From contig JAJXWV010000056.1 of NCBI GenBank assembly GCA_021781455.1, forward strand, positions 25,893-89,892: a stretch of DNA of 64,000 nt, in the 5' to 3' direction. Under the pieces are notes generated by a model that was not told where the DNA came from, did not search any database, and worked only from the letters and a program-made list of their open reading frames with translations. The position numbers and the translations under genes were made by a program. This DNA is from Acidobacteriota bacterium. GTDB lineage: Bacteria; Acidobacteriota; Thermoanaerobaculia; Gp7-AA8. How positions within the stretch are numbered: position 1 is the stretch's first letter; every line of letters begins with the position of its first letter. Positions 47,737-56,876 of the stretch are shown in pieces.

Positions 47737-47852
47737 GCCCTTCTCCCCGCCGCAGCGGGGAGAAGGTGCCGAAGGCGGATGAGGGGTCTCCTTTTGAACG
47801 AGAACGAGACCCCTCACCCCGGTCCTCTCCCCGCTGCGGCGGGGAGAGGGGA
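47737..47852. repeat. Cluster of three palindromes before metallophosphoesterase
   Basis: Three consecutive hairpins: CTTCTCCCCGCCGCAGCGGGGAGAAG, then GAGGGGTCTC...GAGACCCCTC, then CCTCTCCCCGCTGCGGCGGGGAGAGG. First and last are near-copies. It fills the gap between the PPDK_N gene and the phosphoesterase gene. A related form is at 56770-56865. Likely a dispersed non-coding repeat that can also terminate or stabilise mRNA. Confidence 0.65.
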
Positions 47853-47905
47853 AACGATCGAACGTCGCTCCCTTCTCGTGTCGCGCCTGGGGGGACATAG
47901 CCGTC

Positions 47906-48733
47906 ATGCATTTCTTCGCATCCGACCTGCACGGCCACGAGCGCCGATACGAAGCGCTCTTTGAGGCGGTCGCCGGCGAGCGTCCGGAAGCGGTGCTGTT
48001 AGGCGGGGACCTGCTTCCGTTCCAGGCGCAGGAGGAGTTCGTCGACGATCTGGCGGGACGCTTCGGGGCCCTGCGCTCAACGCTCGGCGAGGGCTATCCG
48101 CGCGTCTTCCTCATCCTCGGCAACGACGACCCGCGCGCGCTCGAGCCGGTATTTGCCGGATACGAGAGCGATGGGCTCTGGTTTCTTCTGCACAACCGCT
48201 GCATTGAGAACGGCGCTCACCGGCTCTACGGGTATTCATACATTCCGCCCACGCCGTTCATGTTGAAGGACTGGGAGCGCTACGACGTTTCTCATTACGT
48301 CGATCCTGGATGTATCTCGCCGGAGGAGGGTTTTCGGAGCACGGACGTCGAGCCGAACGTGATCCGTTACAGCACGATCGAGTCGGATCTCGAGCGCCTC
48401 GGCGGCGATGACGACCTAACGGGCGCAGTGTTCCTGTTCCACGCGCCGCCTTACCAGACGAAGCTCGATCGCGCTGCACTCGACGGCCAGTCGTTCGATC
48501 ACGCGCCTCTGGACGTCAACGTCGGAAGCATCGCCATCAAGCGTTTCATCGAGAAGCGACAGCCGCTGGTCACTCTTCACGGTCATGTCCACGAGTCCGC
48601 GCGGCTGACCAGTCACTGGATGGACCGCATCGGCCGCACGATTCTTCTCGGCGCCGCGCACGACGGTCCCGAGCTGGCGCTCATCCGGTTCGATCCCGAG
48701 CATGCCGAACAAGCCACGCGCGAGTTGCTCTGA
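47906..48733 (+). CDS. Calcineurin-like metallophosphoesterase
   Basis: 275 aa. Metal-ligand motifs in order: ASDLHGH (DxH), LGGDLLPF (GDxx), LGNDDPR (GND, in place of GNHE), FHAPPYQTKLD, and LHGHVHES (GHxH). This is the architecture of the Icc/YfcE-like calcineurin superfamily that cleaves phosphodiesters or phosphomonoesters. It follows the PPDK_N gene on the same strand, separated by a repeat cluster, and both lie between the two MITE-like copies. The substrate could be a nucleotide or the product of the neighbouring ATP-binding protein, but that is speculation. Confidence 0.85.
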   Translation: MHFFASDLHGHERRYEALFEAVAGERPEAVLLGGDLLPFQAQEEFVDDLAGRFGALRSTLGEGYPRVFLILGNDDPRALEPVFAGYESDGLWFLLHNRCIENGAHRLYGYSYIPPTPFMLKDWERYDVSHYVDPGCISPEEGFRSTDVEPNVIRYSTIESDLERLGGDDDLTGAVFLFHAPPYQTKLDRAALDGQSFDHAPLDVNVGSIAIKRFIEKRQPLVTLHGHVHESARLTSHWMDRIGRTILLGAAHDGPELALIRFDPEHAEQATRELL

Positions 48734-48771
48734 TCGCCCGTCCCTCTGAGCCGGCGGAGCCGCGGCCCACC

Positions 48772-48940
48772 GTCACTCTGAGCCGGCGGAGACACGGGGA
48801 GGGGCGGGCGGGTGGAAGCGGCGGAGCGCGGCGAAGAGTCTCAAACCTACTGATCGTCCCGGTAAGAGATCCTTCGCCGCGCTCCACCGTTCCCACCACC
48901 CAGCCGCCCTCGCGGTTCCGCCGGCTCAGGATGACGGGGA
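48772..48940. mobile_element. MITE-like palindromic element, copy B (inverted)
   Basis: Reverse-complement relative of copy A at 44486-44635: AAGAGATCCTTCGCCGCGCTCCACC pairs with copy A's GAAGGATCTCTT region, and CTGATCGTCCCGG with CCGGGACGATCAG. Ends again are TCACTCTGAGCCGGCGGAG and CCGCCGGCTCAGGATGACGGGG. Additional end fragments flank it (48741-48771 and 48941-48967), like nested or partly duplicated copies. No coding capacity. Confidence 0.7.
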
Positions 48941-48971
48941 CGCGGTTCCGCCGGTTCAGAGTGGCGGGAGA

Positions 48972-49390
48972 CTACACCTCCGCCATGCGCGTGACCGCTT
49001 CGCCGAGCGGGATGGGGCGCGCGGCGTCGGTCGTCGCACCGATCTTCGAGGCGAAGCTGGTGCGGTTGCGGATGTCCTCGTCGGAGATGAAGTGCACGTT
49101 CAGCAGCGGCGAGTTCTTGAAGACATGCACGCTGTACGGGTACCCTGCCGGACGTGCCCGAAGTCCTCGTACTTGATCTCGATGATCTCCTCGAGATCGT
49201 TGCTATCGATGAAATTGAGGATGACGTCCGAGGTCAGATACCAGGTTCGTGGCGTACGGACGTTCGCCAGAAAGCCGGAGCGGTCCTCCTTGATCCCCTT
49301 CTGGATGCTGGCCAGGCTCCTGGCTCGGGCATGGAGTGGCTGGCGATGGCGAAGATCTGCTCACTCATCTCCAGCAGGTCACGCCCCATA
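48972..49390 (-). pseudogene. Mosaic remnant of a PPDK_N/nucleotidyltransferase gene
   Basis: Three collinear blocks nearly identical to parts of the gene at 58863-62054, with everything between deleted. Block 48985-49093 matches 58882-58990 (end of the nucleotidyltransferase part), block 49097-49270 matches 60797-60972 (PPDK_N part), and block 49275-49385 matches 61294-61408 (linker part). Joins fall at short shared sequences (AGCAG-CGGCGAG; CCAGAA). No frame is left open. A former paralogous copy that lost about 2.3 kb; it lies directly between MITE-like copy B and the lipase gene. Confidence 0.85.
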
Positions 49391-49397
49391 GTCTGCG

Positions 49398-52300
49398 CTA
49401 ATGCGCCACCGCGCGCTGCCGACCGGAAGGCGCTGGGACCACAAAGACGAAAGTCGTTGCTTCCGCTGCTCCGTTGCGCGCGGTCACGGTCGTCGTGCCA
49501 GGGTTTCGACCACTGAGAATACCGTCCTGAGACACTGAGAGGATCGCGTCATCTCCCGAGGTGTAAGTCGTCCCGAGGGTGGACCGTGTCACGTCACGCA
49601 GAATGCCGTCGGCGAAGAGCGCTTGAACGTAAAGCTGATCCGGATTGCCAATCATGAGTGCTCGCGAGGTTGCGCCGAGCTGCAGAGACTCGATCGCGAG
49701 GTTGCGCCGGACGTTAACGTTGACGGGCTCCGAGATTGCAATTGTTCCATCTGTGAATTCGGCCACGGCGACGAACGTCGTCTGCCCGAGAACATCGCCC
49801 GGCAGAAAGACCGTGAACTCGTACGGGGCCTGCGTCTTGTCGAGAATCACTCGATCACCCAGGAGCGAGATTGATTTGACCAATCCGGTGGCAGAGACGC
49901 GTACTGTTAGCGGTACATTGCCGTCCAGCGCAGTGCCGTCTTGCGGCGAATCAATCGTCACGGTAGCCGAACTCGCCGCACGAATCGCCGGGACTGCCGC
50001 GATGCGGGTCGCTTCCAGCGTTTGAACCTCCGTCGAAGCCGGCTCGTCGCCACTCACGCTAAAGGCTTTGTCTGACGATCGAGAGTCAAGAAGTCGCGCA
50101 AGACGATTCGAGTAATCTGAGCTTGCCGTCGCGTTTGTATGAGCGCTGGGACAGGCGGTGTACTCATCGACGGCGGCGATTGGCAGGCCGCCCTTTTGGC
50201 TCACTGATCCCACTATTTGGTCGTGCCGCAGCTCGCCGAAAACCAAGAGCGAAAACTCATCGCTCGTGCTTATGGGACCCTGTATTAGAACGCTTACGAG
50301 CTTTGCTAGGACCGACGTTAGTGTCACACAGTAGGCGCCGTTGATTCCGGCTTCTCCCACGAGCGCATGCATCGGTACGCGTGGACGTGGAAGATTCTTG
50401 AGCGCATCACTGCCTACGCGGAGATCGTCGATGGCACCCGGTGGACAAATGAGTGGCACCCAGACGCTCCCACACGAAGAGATCGGCATGCCCCATGACG
50501 CCGTAAGACCAACGAACGCAATGTTGGGGTTAAGCGGAATATCGCGCAGCGTTATGAGGATGTTCGCAAGCGGGCTTCCTGCGTGAGGCGTATTGAGCGT
50601 AGTAAGTGTGTGGTAATCGCCCTTGTTGTAGTTGTTCGCTCTCGCGTAACGCGCATCCCCTCCCCACGCTCGAGCGAGTAGTCCACCCATACTGTGCGCA
50701 ATAATATCGACACGAGTCACGGCAATGTTGCGAGAGCGCATCGCCCCCAATGCGGTCTGAATCCCTCGATCTACGTTGCCGATGTTGTTTGCAATACTCG
50801 TGTATCCGTCCCACGAGACCTCGTACTTATTATCGGCGTATGGGCTCTCGTGGGCGAGGTTGAACCGCCAAGTACTCTTATTGCCGGACCAGATCCCGTG
50901 AATAAAGACCAACGGCGGCCGCACGATCCAGAAGGATTGGGCTAGCGCGGTTGCACCACCTAGGTCAGGCGTAAATTCCGCTAGAAACGTGATTTGCCGT
51001 CGGGGTTGTTTATCGTCGGCCACACTGCGCCAAAAATCTGACGCGACATGATAGACAGCGAACGCCTGATGAGCCGTCCCAGTGGGTGTTGTTCGCTGGG
51101 TTACTGAGGCGAGGTGCTCTTCGGCTCCCCAGGTTGAGAGCCCACTGTCATCCGGGTTGCCGTCGACCGAGAACGAGAACTTAACTGAGCCGGGCGCGTT
51201 GGCGTTGAAGCGCAGTAAGACGATTGTTGCGCCGTCGGCGGCGGCGCTGGTCACGCTTGGTGCTCTGGTGAGCGCCGCAGGGTTGGTAGTGATCGCGTTC
51301 CCACGTGCTGGGTTCGGGTCGAGTGTTTCAAGTGTCCAAGCAACGTTCGGAAGTGTGACGACGATGGTCTGATCGCTACTCGCCATCTGGTTCCCAACGG
51401 CGTCAGTGGCAGTGCAGTTTACGTTGTACCGTCCCGCGTTAGTCCATGTGGGCATAATCTGCTGACCGCGGTCGCCCGTGGACCACACGTAGGTGTATGG
51501 CGGCACACCGCCGCCGGCGATGGCCTGAAACGTCGTCGTGAATGGCGCAACCCCGGTGAGTTGTGGGGCAAACGTTGAAACCTGGAGTGCAGGATTTACC
51601 CGGACTGTTACGGCGCCGAACGCGCTGCCTCCGGAGCCTACGGCTGTGAGGATGTACTTTGTTGTGCGGCTAGGCTGAACAGGAATTGAACCTGTGGTGT
51701 CGCGCGTGCCGATGTCGTTGTCGATCGTGACAGTCGTCGCGTTCAGGACACTCCACGAGAGCGTCGTTGTTGCACCTTGCAGGATTCTGTCGAGTGATGC
51801 CGTGAACGTTATCGTGGGTGGGCCTGCCACGTTAAAGGTCGCAGTGGCGGACCGCGCCTGATCCATCGTCACCGCGCAGGTACCGCTGCCCGTGCAAGTT
51901 CCTGACCATCCGGCAAACACAGATCCCGTCGCGGGACTCGCCGTCAGCGTCACTTGCGTGCCGGAAGGGAACGACGCAGCACAGCTACTCGGGCAGGATA
52001 TGCCGCTCGGGCTGCTCGTCGCCGTGCCGGAGCCATTCCCCGACGTGCTGACGGAAAGGAGATACGTGCTCGGAGGCACAACGTTGAACGTCGCGCTGAC
52101 GGATCGCACCTGATTCATTGTCACCGTACACGTGCCCGTGCCGGTGCAAGCGCCCGACCATCCGGCGAACATTGATCCCGACGCGGGACTCGCCGTCAGG
52201 ATCAACTGCGTGCCCGAGTTGAAAAACGCCGAGCACGTACTGCCGCAGCTAATCCCGCTCGGGCTACTCGTAACGGTTCCGGAACCGTTGCCTGTTGTGC

Positions 52301-53693
52301 TGACCGATAGCTGATACGCACTCGGTGCGGCATTCGTCAAGCGGAACTCGCCGAGCACCATGTACGTCGAGATCGACCCGTAGGTATCGCTCGTCCCGAA
52401 AGCCAAATGCACTGCGTCGAGCGATCCGGCCGGAGTCCGCGTGACCGTGTCGATCGAGTTGCCGCCCTGGTCGTCGTAATTGCCAGATGCGGTCGTGGCC
52501 GTAAAGCTCGAGGACGAGAAGACCACACGCGTGAAGTACCACTGGTCGTCCGATATGACCTTCGAGCCGTTAAACGAATTTCCCGTGGAGAAGTACTGCG
52601 TCGACAGCAGCCAGTCGTCGGGTGGATACGCGGAAGTGTTCGGGTTGATCCAGCAGTTAACCGTCATGAAGCTGCCGGCTCCATTCGCCTCCCATTTCAA
52701 ATAGAGCGTCTTGCCTCGCACGTCGAATATCTCGTCCGTGCCGACGTAGGTGCCCATCCTGTACCCGTCTCCAAACGCCTTCAGCCCGTCGTTCGTGAGC
52801 TCAAATACACCAGGAGCCGGATTCTTATAGGCGTGAGACAGCCATGAGAAGTAGGTCCACTGGGTGCCGCCGAACTGGAGACCATTGGCAGTCGGAGCCG
52901 TCGCGTTAAACGTCGCAGTCACGGACCGCGCCTGATCCATCGTCACTGTGCAGCTACCTGTGCCTGTGCACGAGCCCAGCCATCCGCCGAACGCTGATCC
53001 CGATGCTGGAATCGCCGTCAGCGTCACCTGCGTACCCGAGTTGAAAGACATTGAGCACGCACCGCCGCAATTGATTCCGCTCGGGCTACTCATGACCGTC
53101 CCGGACCCGCTGCCTGTCGTGCTGACCGATAGCTGATACGTAACGGTTTCATATTCTACGTAGTACCAGTACACGCGGTGCGACGGGAAATCCGCTGGAT
53201 CGTCGCGAACGTTATACCAATGACCGTCAGTGCAGCCTACCTGTAGTCCGTAGCTCTCGTTGGGATAGGTGTCGATGGGCTCACTCCCCTGCCAATTGGA
53301 ATATGAAAACGGCTCGCCGGTCACCCAACCCCATACACCCGACGCGTTTCGCACTAGACCAATCCATGGCCCCCAACCCGTGCACTGGCTGTCGGACGAC
53401 GATAGTGACAGGAGAAAAGACATCTCGCCAGCGGAACCGACCGTTGCCAAATGGCCGCCGAGAGACTGAGCGAGTACGTTTGCGGCTGTCCAGGTGAGAG
53501 GCGTCGTGCTTCGCCGAACCTCATAATAGTGACCATTGTAGGTTCCGGATGTATCGAGGATGGTCTGTTGCGCGTTGGCGGCAACGATCGACCCTAGGCA
53601 GACCGACGCAGCCATGAGCACGGCTCTACGCCAGCGGTTTCGTGAGCCTAGAAGTGGAGCGTAGGAAATCGATCGCAATGTGGACCGTTGCAT
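49398..53693 (-). CDS. Large secreted mosaic protein with lipase-like domain
   Basis: 1431 aa from the ATG at 53693 (GAGGA upstream), with an N-terminal export signal (RRAVLMAASVCLGSIVAANAQ). Order: C-type-lectin-like domain (about 25-190), a bacterial repeat of about 80 aa (LSVSTTGSGSGTV...TCTGTGSCTVTMDQARSVTATFN), an LamG-like region, two further copies of the repeat, Ig/PKD-like modules (about 630-770), an alpha/beta-hydrolase lipase domain with PPLVFIHGIWSGNKSTWRF and nucleophile Ser1001 in IAHSMGGLLARAW, and Ig-like C-terminal modules with LFADGILRDVTRST. Probable extracellular carbohydrate-binding lipase/esterase or adhesin. The repeats are also conserved at DNA level (about 52900-53140, 52085-52317, 51832-52062). 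AT content is higher than in neighbours. Confidence 0.82.
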   Translation of the reverse strand: MQRSTLRSISYAPLLGSRNRWRRAVLMAASVCLGSIVAANAQQTILDTSGTYNGHYYEVRRSTTPLTWTAANVLAQSLGGHLATVGSAGEMSFLLSLSSSDSQCTGWGPWIGLVRNASGVWGWVTGEPFSYSNWQGSEPIDTYPNESYGLQVGCTDGHWYNVRDDPADFPSHRVYWYYVEYETVTYQLSVSTTGSGSGTVMSSPSGINCGGACSMSFNSGTQVTLTAIPASGSAFGGWLGSCTGTGSCTVTMDQARSVTATFNATAPTANGLQFGGTQWTYFSWLSHAYKNPAPGVFELTNDGLKAFGDGYRMGTYVGTDEIFDVRGKTLYLKWEANGAGSFMTVNCWINPNTSAYPPDDWLLSTQYFSTGNSFNGSKVISDDQWYFTRVVFSSSSFTATTASGNYDDQGGNSIDTVTRTPAGSLDAVHLAFGTSDTYGSISTYMVLGEFRLTNAAPSAYQLSVSTTGNGSGTVTSSPSGISCGSTCSAFFNSGTQLILTASPASGSMFAGWSGACTGTGTCTVTMNQVRSVSATFNVVPPSTYLLSVSTSGNGSGTATSSPSGISCPSSCAASFPSGTQVTLTASPATGSVFAGWSGTCTGSGTCAVTMDQARSATATFNVAGPPTITFTASLDRILQGATTTLSWSVLNATTVTIDNDIGTRDTTGSIPVQPSRTTKYILTAVGSGGSAFGAVTVRVNPALQVSTFAPQLTGVAPFTTTFQAIAGGGVPPYTYVWSTGDRGQQIMPTWTNAGRYNVNCTATDAVGNQMASSDQTIVVTLPNVAWTLETLDPNPARGNAITTNPAALTRAPSVTSAAADGATIVLLRFNANAPGSVKFSFSVDGNPDDSGLSTWGAEEHLASVTQRTTPTGTAHQAFAVYHVASDFWRSVADDKQPRRQITFLAEFTPDLGGATALAQSFWIVRPPLVFIHGIWSGNKSTWRFNLAHESPYADNKYEVSWDGYTSIANNIGNVDRGIQTALGAMRSRNIAVTRVDIIAHSMGGLLARAWGGDARYARANNYNKGDYHTLTTLNTPHAGSPLANILITLRDIPLNPNIAFVGLTASWGMPISSCGSVWVPLICPPGAIDDLRVGSDALKNLPRPRVPMHALVGEAGINGAYCVTLTSVLAKLVSVLIQGPISTSDEFSLLVFGELRHDQIVGSVSQKGGLPIAAVDEYTACPSAHTNATASSDYSNRLARLLDSRSSDKAFSVSGDEPASTEVQTLEATRIAAVPAIRAASSATVTIDSPQDGTALDGNVPLTVRVSATGLVKSISLLGDRVILDKTQAPYEFTVFLPGDVLGQTTFVAVAEFTDGTIAISEPVNVNVRRNLAIESLQLGATSRALMIGNPDQLYVQALFADGILRDVTRSTLGTTYTSGDDAILSVSQDGILSGRNPGTTTVTARNGAAEATTFVFVVPAPSGRQRAVAH

Positions 53694-54105
53694 AGAAGAA
53701 TGTCCTCGGTTAGCAGTGTTAGCGCTCCCGGGACCATCACGCCCCGAGACACTAACAACCTGCAGTTGAACAGTCATCAGCTAAAACGCATCATTGTCGA
53801 CGCGGCACAATGAATGCAATCTGCCGAGGAATTCTGCAAGTAGGTTGCCGCGCAAATTCCGCCGTCTTTCGCTGTCGCAAAGCCAAGTTGCTTGTCATCT
53901 CGCACAGTGCATTGGCGAACGTCGCAGCCGTTACACCAGATCTCCCGTCTTCGTGCTGGCACGCCTGGCGGTTCACGTGCCCGGTCAGTGCATGGGACAT
54001 GAGGCACGGTACCGCGTGAGCTTCCATCCTCTCGACGCTCCAAACCCCGTCCCCACGGTCCCGCCGCCTGTTTCCATCCTACAATCTGATCGTTTTCGGC
54101 AAGTC
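53694..54105. other. 412-bp divergent intergenic region
   Basis: Lies between the divergent lipase-like gene and the Ser/Thr kinase gene and must hold both promoters. Nothing else is recognised; open frames here show no domain resemblance, and no clear hairpin or repeat was seen. Confidence 0.4.
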
Positions 54106-56709
54106 ATGATCGAACAGCCCACCGATACAGTTTCAGGAATCGATGCGCGCACACCGAACGCTCTCGCCGTTACCCTGCCTGCAGGCACATCGATCAACGG
54201 CCGCTACACGATCGAATCGGTCCTCGGCGTCGGCGGTTCGTCCGTGGTCTATCGCGCACACGATGCGGTGCTCGCTACCGAAGTAGCCCTTAAACTGATC
54301 CGCTCCGACCGCATTACGCCGGCAGCGGTGGTGCGGTTTCGCCGCGAAGTGGCCGTCGCGCGCAGCGTCGAGAGCGAACACGTCATTCGCATTCACGACG
54401 TCGCGGAGAGCGAACACGGTCTGTTCATCACGATGGAGCTCGTCGACGGCGAGTCGTTGCGCGCCCGCCTCGAGCGCGGCCCCCTCTCAGTCGAGCAAAC
54501 ACTGGATGTTGCCTCGCAGGTGCTGCGCGGCCTCGCCGAGCTCCACCGCGTGAACGTCGTTCATCGCGACGTAAAGCCGAGCAATATCCTCATTCGAAGC
54601 GACGGACGCGTAAAGCTTGCCGACCTCGGCCTGGCGCGGAACTTCGACGACGACGAATTTCGCGTCACGAAAACCGATGCGGTCGTCGGAACCTGGGAGT
54701 ATCTGGCCCCGGAGCAGGCGCTGGGCCAGCCCGTCGACGCACGGACAGACTTGTACGCGTTCGGCGTTGTGCTGTACGAGTGCCTCACCGGCGCAATGCC
54801 GTTTCCCGGCGGCTCGTCGATCGAAGGAGTTCTCGCGCGATTGCGGCAGCGGCCGCGGGATCTCCGGGACGCGTGCCCCGACGCTCCTCGCTGGCTTGTA
54901 TCCATCGTCGAGCGACTGCTGGAGCGGCAGCCGTCGAACCGCTTTGCGTCAGCCGACGAACTGAGGAGCTGGATCGAGCGCGGACGCGCGCCGCGACGAT
55001 GGAAGAGAATAGCCGGATCTGCCGCTGTGGCGATCGCTGCCATCGCAACCCTCTATTTCGCAATCGCGGCGATGACGGCGCCTCGGTTCGCGAGGATTGT
55101 CGCGTCGTCGGACGGTCGCGGCATCGATGCCCTCGATGCGCGCGGCGCAGTGTTGTGGCATAAGGATGACGTCCTGGCGAGGAATGCTGCGCCGATTCGG
55201 TCCGGCGGCCGCGTTACTTCGATTGCCGTCATCGCCGCCCGCGCCGTGTGGCAGGATGCGAAAGCACGATCGAAGCTGCAGTTTCTCGCATCCGACACCG
55301 GCGCAGTGGAGCGAACCGCAACGCTGCCGGCTCCCGCTTTTCCCTCGTTCGACGGCCGCTTTGGACTTGCAGGCATCACCGCTCTCAACATCGACAACGA
55401 CGGCAACGATCTCGTGCTCGTCACGTACGTTCACAACTACTGGCCGAGTTACTCAGTCGTTTATGACCCGGTGCGGCGATCCGTGCGCACTCTGTTCATG
55501 GCATCGGGACACCACACGTTTCTCGGAGTTGCTGATGTGAACGGCGACGGTCGCAACGATCTCCTCCTCGGCGGCATCAACAACCGGATGGGATGGTATT
55601 CGGCTGTCGCCGCTCTCGATCTTCCGCCGGGTGCCGGATCCGCCCCGCTTCTCGTTTATAGCGTCGATTCCGACGAAGCTGGCAACGAGCAGCCCTTACT
55701 GTGGTACGCGCTGCTGCCGAGTCACTACCATGGAACCGAGCGCGCCCGCATATCGCATGCGAAACGCGAAATCGTGATTCCGTACAGTAGTGCGAGAGCG
55801 ATGTCGCTGAGCTTCGACGGCTTCGCAACGCCACTGCCTCGCGGAATGACCGCAGCGGCGAGACAACAAAAGCGCCGCGCGATCTACGGTGGATTGAGGC
55901 GCGTCGACCGCCTCCTCGGCGGCGGCGCGTTCAGCGAGGCGCTGGCGCTGGTGCGGTCGATCAGCCGTGATGCGTCGGCCATCGACGATCCATGCCTGGC
56001 GGAATGGGCCCAGCGTGTGGAGATTCGCGCGCTGATCCGCGCCGGCCGCGTCGCCGAGGCTGAGGCACTCACGTCGCAACTCGTCGCGCGCTCGGAGGCG
56101 CGAGCCGACATTGCGTTTGATGCCGCTCACGAACTTCACCTGCAGGGACGGCTCGATGATGCCGTGCGGCTGTATCGCGCCGGTCTCGCGGAAGGGTCTG
56201 ATACCAATGCCGGGCGTATGCGGTACGAGTTCGTCGAAGGTGCCGTCCTGGCGCTGTGCGAAGACGCAAAGTGGAGAGAAGCGGAAGAGATCGTCGACAT
56301 CTTCTCGCGCACTTACCCGAGCTACTCGGAGAACGCGGAGGCGTATACGAATTACATTCGCTGGCGGCGAGGCCAGAAGGACTTGGCCGCCCTGCACATC
56401 GGCCCGAGCTCAACCGATCTGTTCCGCTACTGGAATCTCGAGTTCATGCGAGCAGCGCAGCCGCAGAAGGATCTGCTTCCTTTGATTACCGCCGAGGAAC
56501 AGCGCGGCAGCTCGTCAATCGGACTGGTCTGGTCGTTGGAGGCCGATGTGCTCGCGGCGCGCGGCGATCGCGGTGACGCGCTCAAGCTGGCACACGCGGC
56601 GTTCCAATGGTGCGACGCGCGGAAGACGACCGACGTCCCGGCCCGCGCGCATCTCGCGCTCGTTCGTGAACGCCTGGCCGGAATCGAGGCGGGACAGCAC
56701 GCGCGGTAG
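54106..56709 (+). CDS. Transmembrane Ser/Thr protein kinase with FG-GAP-like sensor region
   Basis: 867 aa from the ATG at 54106; an open frame continues upstream but looks non-coding. Kinase domain about 32-295: glycine loop LGVGGSSVVYR, Lys63 (VALKLI), HRDVKPSN with Asp155, DLG at Asp173 (DLGLARN, replacing DFG as in many bacterial kinases), and APEQALG. A single membrane helix (about 305-330) follows, then an outer beta-propeller-like region with FG-GAP/VCBS repeats (LNIDNDGNDLVLVTY; ADVNGDGRNDLLLGG) and a helical TPR-like tail. It is convergent with an FHA-domain regulator, its likely phospho-dependent partner. Confidence 0.9.
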   Translation: MIEQPTDTVSGIDARTPNALAVTLPAGTSINGRYTIESVLGVGGSSVVYRAHDAVLATEVALKLIRSDRITPAAVVRFRREVAVARSVESEHVIRIHDVAESEHGLFITMELVDGESLRARLERGPLSVEQTLDVASQVLRGLAELHRVNVVHRDVKPSNILIRSDGRVKLADLGLARNFDDDEFRVTKTDAVVGTWEYLAPEQALGQPVDARTDLYAFGVVLYECLTGAMPFPGGSSIEGVLARLRQRPRDLRDACPDAPRWLVSIVERLLERQPSNRFASADELRSWIERGRAPRRWKRIAGSAAVAIAAIATLYFAIAAMTAPRFARIVASSDGRGIDALDARGAVLWHKDDVLARNAAPIRSGGRVTSIAVIAARAVWQDAKARSKLQFLASDTGAVERTATLPAPAFPSFDGRFGLAGITALNIDNDGNDLVLVTYVHNYWPSYSVVYDPVRRSVRTLFMASGHHTFLGVADVNGDGRNDLLLGGINNRMGWYSAVAALDLPPGAGSAPLLVYSVDSDEAGNEQPLLWYALLPSHYHGTERARISHAKREIVIPYSSARAMSLSFDGFATPLPRGMTAAARQQKRRAIYGGLRRVDRLLGGGAFSEALALVRSISRDASAIDDPCLAEWAQRVEIRALIRAGRVAEAEALTSQLVARSEARADIAFDAAHELHLQGRLDDAVRLYRAGLAEGSDTNAGRMRYEFVEGAVLALCEDAKWREAEEIVDIFSRTYPSYSENAEAYTNYIRWRRGQKDLAALHIGPSSTDLFRYWNLEFMRAAQPQKDLLPLITAEEQRGSSSIGLVWSLEADVLAARGDRGDALKLAHAAFQWCDARKTTDVPARAHLALVRERLAGIEAGQHAR

Positions 56710-56767
56710 TCGTGTGGAGTGCGTTCATCCTGCCCGCCGGCCGTTAGCGAAATCCTGCCGAGATTTC

Positions 56768-56865
56768 ATGCCCCTCACCCGGCCGTGGCGCGGCACGTCT
56801 TGCGCATTGCCGGCTTGTTCACACGCGCGCCACGGCCACGCTCTCCCGCCGGGAGAGGGGTGACA
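56768..56865. repeat. Palindromic repeat between convergent genes
   Basis: GGCCGTGGCGCG pairs with CGCGCCACGGCC over about 55 bp, and an adjacent CTCTCCCGCCGGGAGAG hairpin lies to the right, with CCCCTCAC and GAGGGGTGA at the outer ends. It resembles the palindrome cluster at 47737-47852 and may act as a bidirectional terminator for the kinase and FHA genes. Confidence 0.5.
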
Positions 56866-56876
56866 ATAAGACGCGG

